Below are positions 1-7,026 of a DNA stretch of 9,422 bases, one piece after another. Under the pieces are notes generated by a model, which saw only the letters and a list, made by a program, of their open reading frames with translations, did not search any database and was not told where the DNA came from. The DNA is from Brachybacterium sp. (GTDB taxonomy: Bacteria; Actinomycetota; Actinomycetes; Actinomycetales; Dermabacteraceae). Position numbers and translations under genes: made by a program. Positions within the stretch are counted from its first letter, which is position 1. Each line of letters begins with the position of its first letter. Where the stretch lies: the NCBI GenBank assembly GCA_030451965.1, contig JAKDNE010000106.1:1-9422 (forward strand). The letters run 5' to 3'.

Positions 1-1
1 G

Positions 2-37
2 GAGCCGGAGACCACCGTGCTGCCGGAGGAGTCATGA
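2..37 (+). CDS. 3' end of an upstream gene (partial, product not identifiable)
   Basis: Reading in frame from base 2 gives EPETTVLPEES followed by a TGA stop at 35-37. The stop overlaps the ATG of the next gene (34-36) in the arrangement ATGA, the same junction used between the next two genes, which is the main argument that this is a real gene end. Only 11 residues are visible, acidic and without a recognisable motif. In other eCIS clusters the gene before the large J-like protein is usually a small baseplate or spike component (gp25-like or PAAR-like), but nothing in these few residues identifies it. Confidence 0.6.
   Translation, partial: EPETTVLPEES
25..30 (+). promoter_or_regulatory. 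ribosome binding site of the first baseplate gene
   Basis: GGAGGA lies three bases before the ATG at 34. The core match to the anti-Shine-Dalgarno is good but the spacing is short. Because the preceding gene stops at 35-37, translation is probably started by ribosomes finishing that gene (coupling), which tolerates poor spacing. No in-frame ATG or GTG exists between base 1 and 34, so within this window 34 is the only upstream start choice. Confidence 0.55.
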
Positions 38-3000
38 CACGGCTGTGCGGCGAGGGCCGCGAGCACCTCGATCCGCTCCAGGACTCCCGCCCGGGCGCTC
101 GCCAGGGTGGGCGGCGCCCGGCGGCCCTGGATCCCGCAGCGGTGCCCATCGATTCGCGCGGCCTGGCCGATGACCTGGTGCTCGCCGCCGCACTGGCCCG
201 GCAGCTGCGGTTCATCGGCTCCGACGGAGCGGCCGACGGCAGCTGGGAGCCGTTCCTCCTCACCGACCCGGCGGTGCGCCTGGCAGTGGTGAGCGTCGAG
301 GACGTCGATGGAGCGCGCCGGCAGCTGCGCGACCTGCTGCAGCGCCTCGAGGACCCGCCGCTGCCGCGGGTGCCCGCAGACATGACCGCCGCGCTGAGGG
401 GGGTCCTCGACCTCCTGGGGACCCTCGCCGCGGGACTCGACCAGCTCAGCCAGGAGCTGCCCGCCGAGGGGAGTCTGCGCGACAGCATCGCCACCCTGAT
501 CCGGACCCGGCTCAGCCCGGCCCTGCACCGGCTGCTGGGATGGCACGCCGCCGGGATCGAGCTCGGGGTGCTCCCGGCAGCACCGGCCGCCGCGCCCGCC
601 GGTCGCCGGGTGCTGGGCTGGGACGTGCAGCCGCTCGCCACGATCGTCACCGACGGCCTGCGCGCCCCCGAGTGGCCCCTCGGCATCGGCGCGACGGACT
701 GGGCGCAGTTCGCGACCATCGACCCCGCCGCGCATGTCGCCGCCTACGGAGTTCCTGCGATCGCGCCCGACGACACCGCCGCCCTGCTGAACCATCTGGC
801 CTCCCATCACGCCTTCCGCAGCGTCACCGATGTCTTCCTGGCCGCGCTGGCGCGGGTGGTCGGCGAGGCGGAGCAGGAGCTGCGAGCGAGCCTCGAGCGG
901 GACTCCCACGCGCCGCACATGGCGCTGCTGCTGGCCGTGATCGATCTGCTGCAGCACTCCCGGGACGAGGCGAACAGCCTGGCCGCACAGCATCTGCTGT
1001 TCCACTACCGGAGAGTGCTGCGCCTGGCTGAGCGGCCCGCCGCGCCGGATCGGGCCCATATCGTGCTCGAACCCGCCAAGCACACCGTCTCCCATCTCCT
1101 GCCCGCCGGTACCGCACTGCGCGCAGGGACCGATGAGACCGGCCGCGAGGCCCGCTTCACCACCGACCGCGACCTGGTGCTGAACCGGGCCCAGGTGGTC
1201 GAGCTGCTGAGCCTGTACCGCCACCCGAGCGACGGCGCCCTGTCCGGCGACCGCGGCCGGGTGTTCGCCGCGCGGCGCACCGAGGCGGAGGGGCCCTGGC
1301 ATCCCTTCGTCTCGACAGAGGTGATCGACAGCGCCGTGCAGCGGATCACCTCGCCCCGGGCGGAGATCGGGCTGGCGGTGGCCGCGCAGGAGCTGCGCCT
1401 CGCCCAGGGCGACCGCACCATCGCCCTCCATCTCGCCACCACCTCCACCGCTCCCGCCGCCGACCTGCTGGGCGACGGGCACGTGCGGTGCCTGCTGACC
1501 ACCGAGGACGGCTGGCTGGAGGTGACGGCGCATCCCGGTCCCGGCGAACGTGCCGGCGAACTGCGCCGGGGCAGGGTCTCGAGCCAGTTGCACACCTCCA
1601 TCCGGGCCGGCCACGACATCCGGCTGAGCCCGACCGGTGCTGGGTCCTCGTTCATGCGGTACGCCGCCGCGGGGGGCCACGACCTGGTGGTGCGCCTGAG
1701 CGGTGCTGATCCCGCCATCACCCCCTATGACGCCGCGGTGCACGGCCGCGACCTCGACACCGACCAGCCCGTGCTGCTGATCCTGATCGACCAGCCGGAG
1801 GGGCACGAGCAGCACCCGTCGGCCTATGGCGCGCTCGCCGCCCAGAGACTGACCGGCATGCGCCTCAGCGTCACCGTGGAGGGACTGCGCACCCTGCAGC
1901 TGTCCTCCGACCTCGGCCCCGTCGACGGGTCCACCCCGTTCCCACCCTTCGGCCCGCTGCCCGGCACGGGAAGTGCCCTCACCATCGGCGCGGCGGAGGC
2001 CTTCACCAAGCCGCTGACACAGGTGCGACTGCATCCGCGGTGGCGGGTCCCGCCCCCGTCGGGAACGACGTTGGAAGCCGACGCCCTGATCGCCGGCGAC
2101 TGGGAGTTCCGGGAAGGCCCCTTCGACGTCGGCGCCGATCCCGATGGCGAGATCCTCCTCGACGATCTCGATCCGGCGGTCTCCGGCCTCCCGGCCGACA
2201 CCCCGGCGCGGCACTTCTCCACCGCCGCCCGCGCCGGCTTCCTGCGACTGCGCCTGAGCACGCTGTCCCGGGCCACGGACTATGCCGCGCAGATGGCGTC
2301 CTGGATCGCCGCCGGCGCTGATCCGGAGAAGACCCCGGACCCCCCGGTGGTGCCGATGCTCGAGGGCCTCACCCTCGACTACACGGCAACCACCCTGGTG
2401 GGCACGGTGCCGGGCTCAACGCTCGACGCCACTGGGAGGACGACTGCCGCCCCGCGCCTGTTCCACCTCGCCCCCTTCGGCCACGCCGAGGTCCCGCTCG
2501 CCGCCGACCGCGCGCAGCCGCTGCTGGTCCCGTTGCGCGGAGGCGAGGACCAGGGACGCGACGCCCCGCTGGAGGGAGCACTGCTGCTGGGGGTGCGCGA
2601 CCTGCGCACACCCCAGAACCTGACCGTGCTGCTGCAGGTGCTCGAGGGCAGCGCCGACCCCCTCACCCGGAAGCCGGAGGACCATGTGCACGTCGACTAC
2701 CTGCGCGGCGACCAGTGGATCCCGCTGCCGTCCGCCGCGATCGACGACGGCACCGACGGGCTGATCTCCTCCGGGATCCTCACCCTCGCCGTCCCCGCCG
2801 ACGCCACCACCGAGCACACCCTGATGCCCGCCGGCCTGCATTGGCTGCGCCTGGCCGTCACCTCCGCGAGCGAGGCCGTCTGCGAGCTCCTGGCCGTCAC
2901 CGCACAGGCAGTGCCGGCCACCGCCGTGCTCCCGCCCGACGGTGCCACCGGCCACGGCCCGGTCTCCGCCCTGCTGGTCGCCGATCCGGCGGTCGCCTCC

Positions 3001-3780
3001 CTCGCCCAGCCCTTCCCGGCTTTCGGCGGCCGACCCGCCGAGGACCCGCTCGCCTTCTCCACCCGGGCCGCCGAACGCCTCCGTCACCGGGACCGGGGGA
3101 TCACCCTGTGGGACCACGAGCGGCTGCTGCTGGAGGAGTTCCCCGAGATCCACCTGGCCCGCTGCCTGAACCACACCCGCTACGAGCCCGGTGAACGGGA
3201 CGAGGGGTTCTATGACGAGCTCGCCCCCGGCCACGTCACCGTCGTCACCGTCCCGGAGCTGGCCGGCACCGACCCGCGCGACCCCATGCGTCCGCTGACC
3301 AGCCTGCACCTGCTGGAGCGGATCCAGCGCTTCCTCGCCCGGCGGACCTCCCCGTTCGTCCGCCTGCACGTGCGCAACCCTCACTTCGAACCGGTGCAGG
3401 TAGATCTTGCGGTCCGCTTCCGCGACGGGGTCGACGAGAGCTTCATGACGGCCCGGCTGCAGGAGGCGATCTCCCGCTTCCTGGCCCCCTGGGCGTTCAG
3501 CAGGGAGGCGCACCCCTCGCTCCAGGGCACGGTGCGTCGCGCCGAGGTGGTCGACATGCTCGAGGACCTCCCCTTCGTCGACCACGTGCGCGACGTGCGG
3601 CTGCACCACCAGCTGCCCGGTGACGTCGGGATCGGGGGAGACCACGAGCAGATCGCCGCCTCCCGCGCGGTCTCGATCCTGGTCTCGGTGCCACCGGCGC
3701 AGCATCAGGTGGAGGTGCTCGGCCCCGAGAGCACGACGCGGAGCGCAGCAGGCTGCTGCGGCGAGGAGGTGACCCGATGA
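34..3780 (+). CDS. Baseplate J/gp6-like wedge protein of a contractile injection system (Afp11/Pvc11-type)
   Basis: Predicted structural protein of the baseplate wedge, acting in the assembled contractile particle rather than as an enzyme. Seen in the 1248 residues: an N-terminal region (about 1-180) with ALDP..VPID near 31-40 and DGSWEPF near 68-74, a pattern I recall from large J-like proteins of Bacteroidota eCIS clusters; an Ala/Pro linker at 180-189; a conserved segment with HAPHMALLL (292-300), HLLFHYRRVLRL (320-331) and LLPAGTALRAG (355-365); the phrase LEGLTLDYTAT (776-786), PFG (814-816); and the C-terminal J core with RGITLWDHERLLLEEFPEI (1021-1039) then ARCLNHTR (1042-1049), which is the most typical signature of baseplate J-like proteins. 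It is far longer than Afp11 or phage gpJ of P2 but of the size expected for the long Bacteroidota type. No signal peptide or membrane segment. The last residues, EEVTR, are encoded by the ribosome binding site of the next gene. The start at 34 is supported by the ATGA overlap and by conserved sequence beginning soon after. Family assignment is confident; the exact Afp11 equivalence is inferred from order. Confidence 0.87.
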   Translation: MTRLCGEGREHLDPLQDSRPGARQGGRRPAALDPAAVPIDSRGLADDLVLAAALARQLRFIGSDGAADGSWEPFLLTDPAVRLAVVSVEDVDGARRQLRDLLQRLEDPPLPRVPADMTAALRGVLDLLGTLAAGLDQLSQELPAEGSLRDSIATLIRTRLSPALHRLLGWHAAGIELGVLPAAPAAAPAGRRVLGWDVQPLATIVTDGLRAPEWPLGIGATDWAQFATIDPAAHVAAYGVPAIAPDDTAALLNHLASHHAFRSVTDVFLAALARVVGEAEQELRASLERDSHAPHMALLLAVIDLLQHSRDEANSLAAQHLLFHYRRVLRLAERPAAPDRAHIVLEPAKHTVSHLLPAGTALRAGTDETGREARFTTDRDLVLNRAQVVELLSLYRHPSDGALSGDRGRVFAARRTEAEGPWHPFVSTEVIDSAVQRITSPRAEIGLAVAAQELRLAQGDRTIALHLATTSTAPAADLLGDGHVRCLLTTEDGWLEVTAHPGPGERAGELRRGRVSSQLHTSIRAGHDIRLSPTGAGSSFMRYAAAGGHDLVVRLSGADPAITPYDAAVHGRDLDTDQPVLLILIDQPEGHEQHPSAYGALAAQRLTGMRLSVTVEGLRTLQLSSDLGPVDGSTPFPPFGPLPGTGSALTIGAAEAFTKPLTQVRLHPRWRVPPPSGTTLEADALIAGDWEFREGPFDVGADPDGEILLDDLDPAVSGLPADTPARHFSTAARAGFLRLRLSTLSRATDYAAQMASWIAAGADPEKTPDPPVVPMLEGLTLDYTATTLVGTVPGSTLDATGRTTAAPRLFHLAPFGHAEVPLAADRAQPLLVPLRGGEDQGRDAPLEGALLLGVRDLRTPQNLTVLLQVLEGSADPLTRKPEDHVHVDYLRGDQWIPLPSAAIDDGTDGLISSGILTLAVPADATTEHTLMPAGLHWLRLAVTSASEAVCELLAVTAQAVPATAVLPPDGATGHGPVSALLVADPAVASLAQPFPAFGGRPAEDPLAFSTRAAERLRHRDRGITLWDHERLLLEEFPEIHLARCLNHTRYEPGERDEGFYDELAPGHVTVVTVPELAGTDPRDPMRPLTSLHLLERIQRFLARRTSPFVRLHVRNPHFEPVQVDLAVRFRDGVDESFMTARLQEAISRFLAPWAFSREAHPSLQGTVRRAEVVDMLEDLPFVDHVRDVRLHHQLPGDVGIGGDHEQIAASRAVSILVSVPPAQHQVEVLGPESTTRSAAGCCGEEVTR
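3763..3772 (+). promoter_or_regulatory. ribosome binding site of the second baseplate gene, inside the first
   Basis: GAGGAGGTGA is a near-perfect Shine-Dalgarno sequence placed a few bases before the ATG at 3777. It lies within the last codons of the preceding gene, whose stop (3778-3780) overlaps the start codon as ATGA. The strong site fixes the start at 3777 and suggests coupled, roughly stoichiometric synthesis of the two wedge proteins. Confidence 0.85.
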
Positions 3781-6700
3781 GCACCACCGAGCGCCCCGGT
3801 CGTGAGCCCCTCGGCCGCGACTACACCGCCCTGCGCAGAGAGGGGCTCGCCCGTATCGAGCGGGCCGGCAGCGACCGATGGACCGACTACAACGCCCATG
3901 ATCCGGGCATCACCCTGCTCGAGGCCTTCGCCTACGCCCAGACCGATCTGTCCTACCGCACCGGATTCCCCCTCGAGGACCTGCTGGCGTCCGCCTCCGG
4001 CCATACCCCGCGCACCCCCTATCCGGACCAGGTCTTCTGGACCGCCCGGGAGGTGCTCACCGTCGCCGCCACCACCACCGCCGATCTCCGCCGCGTGCTC
4101 GCCGACCTCGACGGCGTGCGCAACGCCTGGATCGTCCCGGATGCCTGCTGCGCCACCGGGCTGCAGGCCTGGTGCGCCGGCGGGGAGGTGCTGCTCTCCC
4201 ACGACCCGGACGCCCACCCCGAACTGCCCGAGGAGCCGGTGACCCTGCGCCCCGACGGGCTGTTCTCGGTGCAGCTGGCACTCGAGCCTGATCCGGTGCT
4301 CGGAGACCTCGATGACCGCCGGGTGCAGCTGCGCCGCACCCTCGCCACCGACGACGGCCGCCTGCTCCCGCTGGTGCTGGAGCTGCGTTTCCCCGCCGGA
4401 GACCTCGCCCACCGCGCTGCCCGGGACGCCTTCGCGGCCGATGACGGGCCCCTCACCGTCACGGTCACCGGACCGCACCGCACCCGGACCGGCACCACGG
4501 AGGTGGATGACGAGGAGCTGCGCCGCCACTGGCGCGACCCCTTCTACATCGACCTCGAGATCGGGTTCGCGGACGGCGCCGTGCTGGCCGTCCACAGCGC
4601 CTGCCTGCGCCTGTTCGGTGATCGCGCGGTCCGCGCACTGACCGATGTGGACACGGTCCGTGCGGCGCTCGCCGAGACCGGGGACGACGGGGCCGCAGCC
4701 GGGTACCGCATCGAACTCACGGCCGCTGCCGCGGTGCTCGCTCGGGCCCGCGCCGCGCTCGCCGGCCAGCGGAACCTCGCCGAGGACGTCTGCCGCCTCG
4801 CTCCGGTCGAGGTCGACGACATCGCCGTGTGCGCCGAGGTGGAGGTGGACCCCTCGACCGATATCGAATGGGTCCAGGCCGAGATCTGGCACCGGCTCGC
4901 GCTCTACCTCGATCCGCCGCTGGCCTGGCGCTCCCTGGAGGAGCTGCAGGCGGAGGGCCGGAGCGTCGAGGAGATCTTCGACGGCCCTGCCCTCGCGCAC
5001 GGCTTCCTGCCGGCCACGGAGCTCGAGGCCGCGCAGCGCCGCACCGAGCTGCGCGTCTCGGACATCATCGGGGACCTGATGGATGTGCCCGGCGTGCTGG
5101 GCCTCTCCCACGTGCAGCTGACCGCCTACGACGAGGCGGGCCAGGCGATCCCCGGACTCGCCGATCCCGACGCCGCGGGGCCTCCCGCGCTCAGCGCCTC
5201 CTGGCTGCTGCGGATCCGCGAGGGGCACCTGCCGAGGCTGCACCGTCGGCTCTCCGAGTTCACGATCACCAGTGCGGGACTGCCCTTCGTGCCCCGCCGG
5301 GACGAGGCCGAGGACATCCTGGTCCAGCTGCGCGGCGCCCAGGACAGACCGAAGCTCAGCCCGGTCGGCGCGGACCTGCCCGCGCCGCTGGGCCGCCCCC
5401 GGGACCTGGACTCCTACGCCCCCGTCCAGCTGAGCCTGCCCCAGACCTACGGGCTGCACCCCGACTCGCTCCCGGCCGAGGCGACGGTCCGACGCCGCGC
5501 CCAGGTCCAGCAGCTGCGCGCCTACCTCACGCTGCTCGAGCAGCTGCTGCGCAACGGCTTCGCGCAGCTCGCCCATCTCGGCGACCTGTTCTCCCTCGAC
5601 GACAGCGTGGACCACACGCTGGCCGCGCACCTGCTGGACGAGACCGCGATCGCGGGGCTGGGGGAGCTGCTGGACGGCCTGGACCAGGAGGGACTGGCGG
5701 ACCTGGTCGAGCCCCGGACCCTGTTCCTGCGCCGCCGTCATCGCTTCCTGGACCACCTCTTGGCCCGCTTCGGGGAATCGTTCGCCGATCATGCCCTGCT
5801 GCTGACCGACCTCGAGGGCCACTCCCGAGCCCCGGAGCTGCTGCTGCCGGCGAAGCTGTCCATGCTGCGCGAGCTGCCGGCGGCGAGCCACGACCGCGGC
5901 CGCGCCGCGGAGGCCGCCGTGCCCGGCAGCGTCTCCGGGCTGCAGCGCCGGGTGAACCTGCTGCTGGGCCAGGCGGCCGATGCCCGTGCCCTGGTCATCG
6001 AGCACCTGCTGCTGCGCCCCAAGTTCCCCGGCGACGCGATCCTGCCCGCACAGGATGGCCTCGCCGACCCCTACTCGTTCCGTCTGACCTACGTGATGCC
6101 GGCCGGGACCGAGCCGTTCGGCTCCGACGTGCGCATGCGCGGCTTCGCCGACCGCACCATCCGCGAACAGACGCCCTCCCACCTGCTGGTCAGGATCTGC
6201 TGGATCGGCAACGAGGACCACGAGATCGATCCCTGCGACCCGGTGCTGACCGCACTCGCCGAAGTGCTCGAGGAGCGCGGAGCGGAGCACGAGGAGGCCG
6301 GCGAGTGCGCACTGGCCACCTACACCCTGCTGGCCGAGAGATTCGATGCCTGGCTGGCCGAGCACCGCCTCACCCAGCTCCCGCTGCCCGTGCTCACCGA
6401 CACCCTCACCACCCTGTTCACCGCCGAAGTGGACCTCGCAGCCGTCCCCTGCCTCGCCGGGACCGAGGCGGAGGCACTCACCGAGATCCACGCCCTCGCC
6501 GCCGCGCACTTCGCCCGCCTCGCCCGCGACGGCTTCGCCCTGGACCGCCTCACCGCCGCCTGGGACGCCTGGCGCGTCGCGGACGCGCGGATCGACTGGA
6601 CGCAGGAACGGCTGGTCGAGACGGTCCAGGAGATCCTGGCTGTCGCCGCGACCGGCACCGAGCCTCGCGAGGCCGTCCGGCGCCGGGCCGCCGCGGTCCT

Positions 6701-7025
6701 GACCGAGACGGGCACCGCCTTCGCCACTTGGCGACGGCAGCACCTTCAGGCCGGTACCCCGCTCGAGCAGTGGCCGCTGTTCGAGCCGCCCCTGCCCAGC
6801 CTCGACGGTGAGCCACCGCAACCCGTCGACATCGCCGAGACGCTGCGGGACCTGCTGCGCGAGCGCTATCGCCGCTATACGACGGTCTCCGCCCGGCTCG
6901 ACCAGCTCGTGCAGGCCCTGACCGGCCTGCGCTCCGTCCATCCGCGCGCGACCCTGCACGACCGCGACGACGGATCCGACGTCAACCCCGTCCGGCTCGG
7001 ACACACGGCACTCGGGAGCGCCTGA
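3777..7025 (+). CDS. Second large baseplate wedge protein of the contractile injection system (Afp12/Pvc12-position)
   Basis: Predicted partner of the preceding J-like protein in the baseplate wedge, in the position of Afp12/Pvc12 (gp7-like). Seen in the 1082 residues: DRWTDYNAHDPGITLLEA (33-50) with YAQTDLSYRTGF (53-64), a strong N-terminal signature of this family; FWTAREVLT (87-95) and DGVRNAWI (112-119); HWRDPFYIDLE (251-261); EEIFDGPALAHGFL (398-411) followed by a SDIIGDLMDVPGVLGL stretch; YGL...LP (558-566) and RRAQVQQLRAYLTLLEQLL (573-591), the helical block that I recall from long eCIS homologues; and DPYSFRLTYVMP (764-775) with TPSHLLVRICWI (799-810). Residues beyond about 815 form a further 270-residue, largely helical and Ala/Leu/Arg-rich tail that I do not associate with the family. 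No membrane segment or signal peptide. The gene contains no TTA, CTA or TCA codon, so codon use is fully native high-GC. Overlaps the previous gene by four bases and ends one base before the next. Family membership is confident from several motifs in order; the specific gp7-like role rests on gene order. Confidence 0.85.
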   Translation: MSTTERPGREPLGRDYTALRREGLARIERAGSDRWTDYNAHDPGITLLEAFAYAQTDLSYRTGFPLEDLLASASGHTPRTPYPDQVFWTAREVLTVAATTTADLRRVLADLDGVRNAWIVPDACCATGLQAWCAGGEVLLSHDPDAHPELPEEPVTLRPDGLFSVQLALEPDPVLGDLDDRRVQLRRTLATDDGRLLPLVLELRFPAGDLAHRAARDAFAADDGPLTVTVTGPHRTRTGTTEVDDEELRRHWRDPFYIDLEIGFADGAVLAVHSACLRLFGDRAVRALTDVDTVRAALAETGDDGAAAGYRIELTAAAAVLARARAALAGQRNLAEDVCRLAPVEVDDIAVCAEVEVDPSTDIEWVQAEIWHRLALYLDPPLAWRSLEELQAEGRSVEEIFDGPALAHGFLPATELEAAQRRTELRVSDIIGDLMDVPGVLGLSHVQLTAYDEAGQAIPGLADPDAAGPPALSASWLLRIREGHLPRLHRRLSEFTITSAGLPFVPRRDEAEDILVQLRGAQDRPKLSPVGADLPAPLGRPRDLDSYAPVQLSLPQTYGLHPDSLPAEATVRRRAQVQQLRAYLTLLEQLLRNGFAQLAHLGDLFSLDDSVDHTLAAHLLDETAIAGLGELLDGLDQEGLADLVEPRTLFLRRRHRFLDHLLARFGESFADHALLLTDLEGHSRAPELLLPAKLSMLRELPAASHDRGRAAEAAVPGSVSGLQRRVNLLLGQAADARALVIEHLLLRPKFPGDAILPAQDGLADPYSFRLTYVMPAGTEPFGSDVRMRGFADRTIREQTPSHLLVRICWIGNEDHEIDPCDPVLTALAEVLEERGAEHEEAGECALATYTLLAERFDAWLAEHRLTQLPLPVLTDTLTTLFTAEVDLAAVPCLAGTEAEALTEIHALAAAHFARLARDGFALDRLTAAWDAWRVADARIDWTQERLVETVQEILAVAATGTEPREAVRRRAAAVLTETGTAFATWRRQHLQAGTPLEQWPLFEPPLPSLDGEPPQPVDIAETLRDLLRERYRRYTTVSARLDQLVQALTGLRSVHPRATLHDRDDGSDVNPVRLGHTALGSA
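7014..7018 (+). promoter_or_regulatory. ribosome binding site of the third gene
   Basis: GGGAG lies eight bases before the ATG at 7027, within the final codons of the second baseplate gene (stop TGA at 7023-7025). With a one-base gap between stop and start, this supports 7027 as the true start and continuation of the same operon. Confidence 0.65.
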
Positions 7026-7026
7026 C

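Noticed and set aside
2416..3705. 429-codon open frame on the minus strand opposite the J core
   Set aside because: In register with the sense gene and ended by the complement of a TCA serine codon at 2416-2418; the sense product has the J-like signature in this very region.
3034..3780. Possibility that this is an ordinary phage or T6SS baseplate rather than an eCIS
   Set aside because: The J core alone would fit a phage tail, but the sizes of both wedge proteins, the WTDYN.HDPGITLLE start of the second and the third conserved protein together match eCIS-type clusters better; it cannot be fully excluded without the flanking genes.
4829..6811. 660-codon + strand open frame inside the second baseplate gene
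   Set aside because: Out-of-frame shadow, Arg/Pro/Ala/Gly-rich with no motif and no ribosome binding site; typical of the second reading frame of GC-rich genes.
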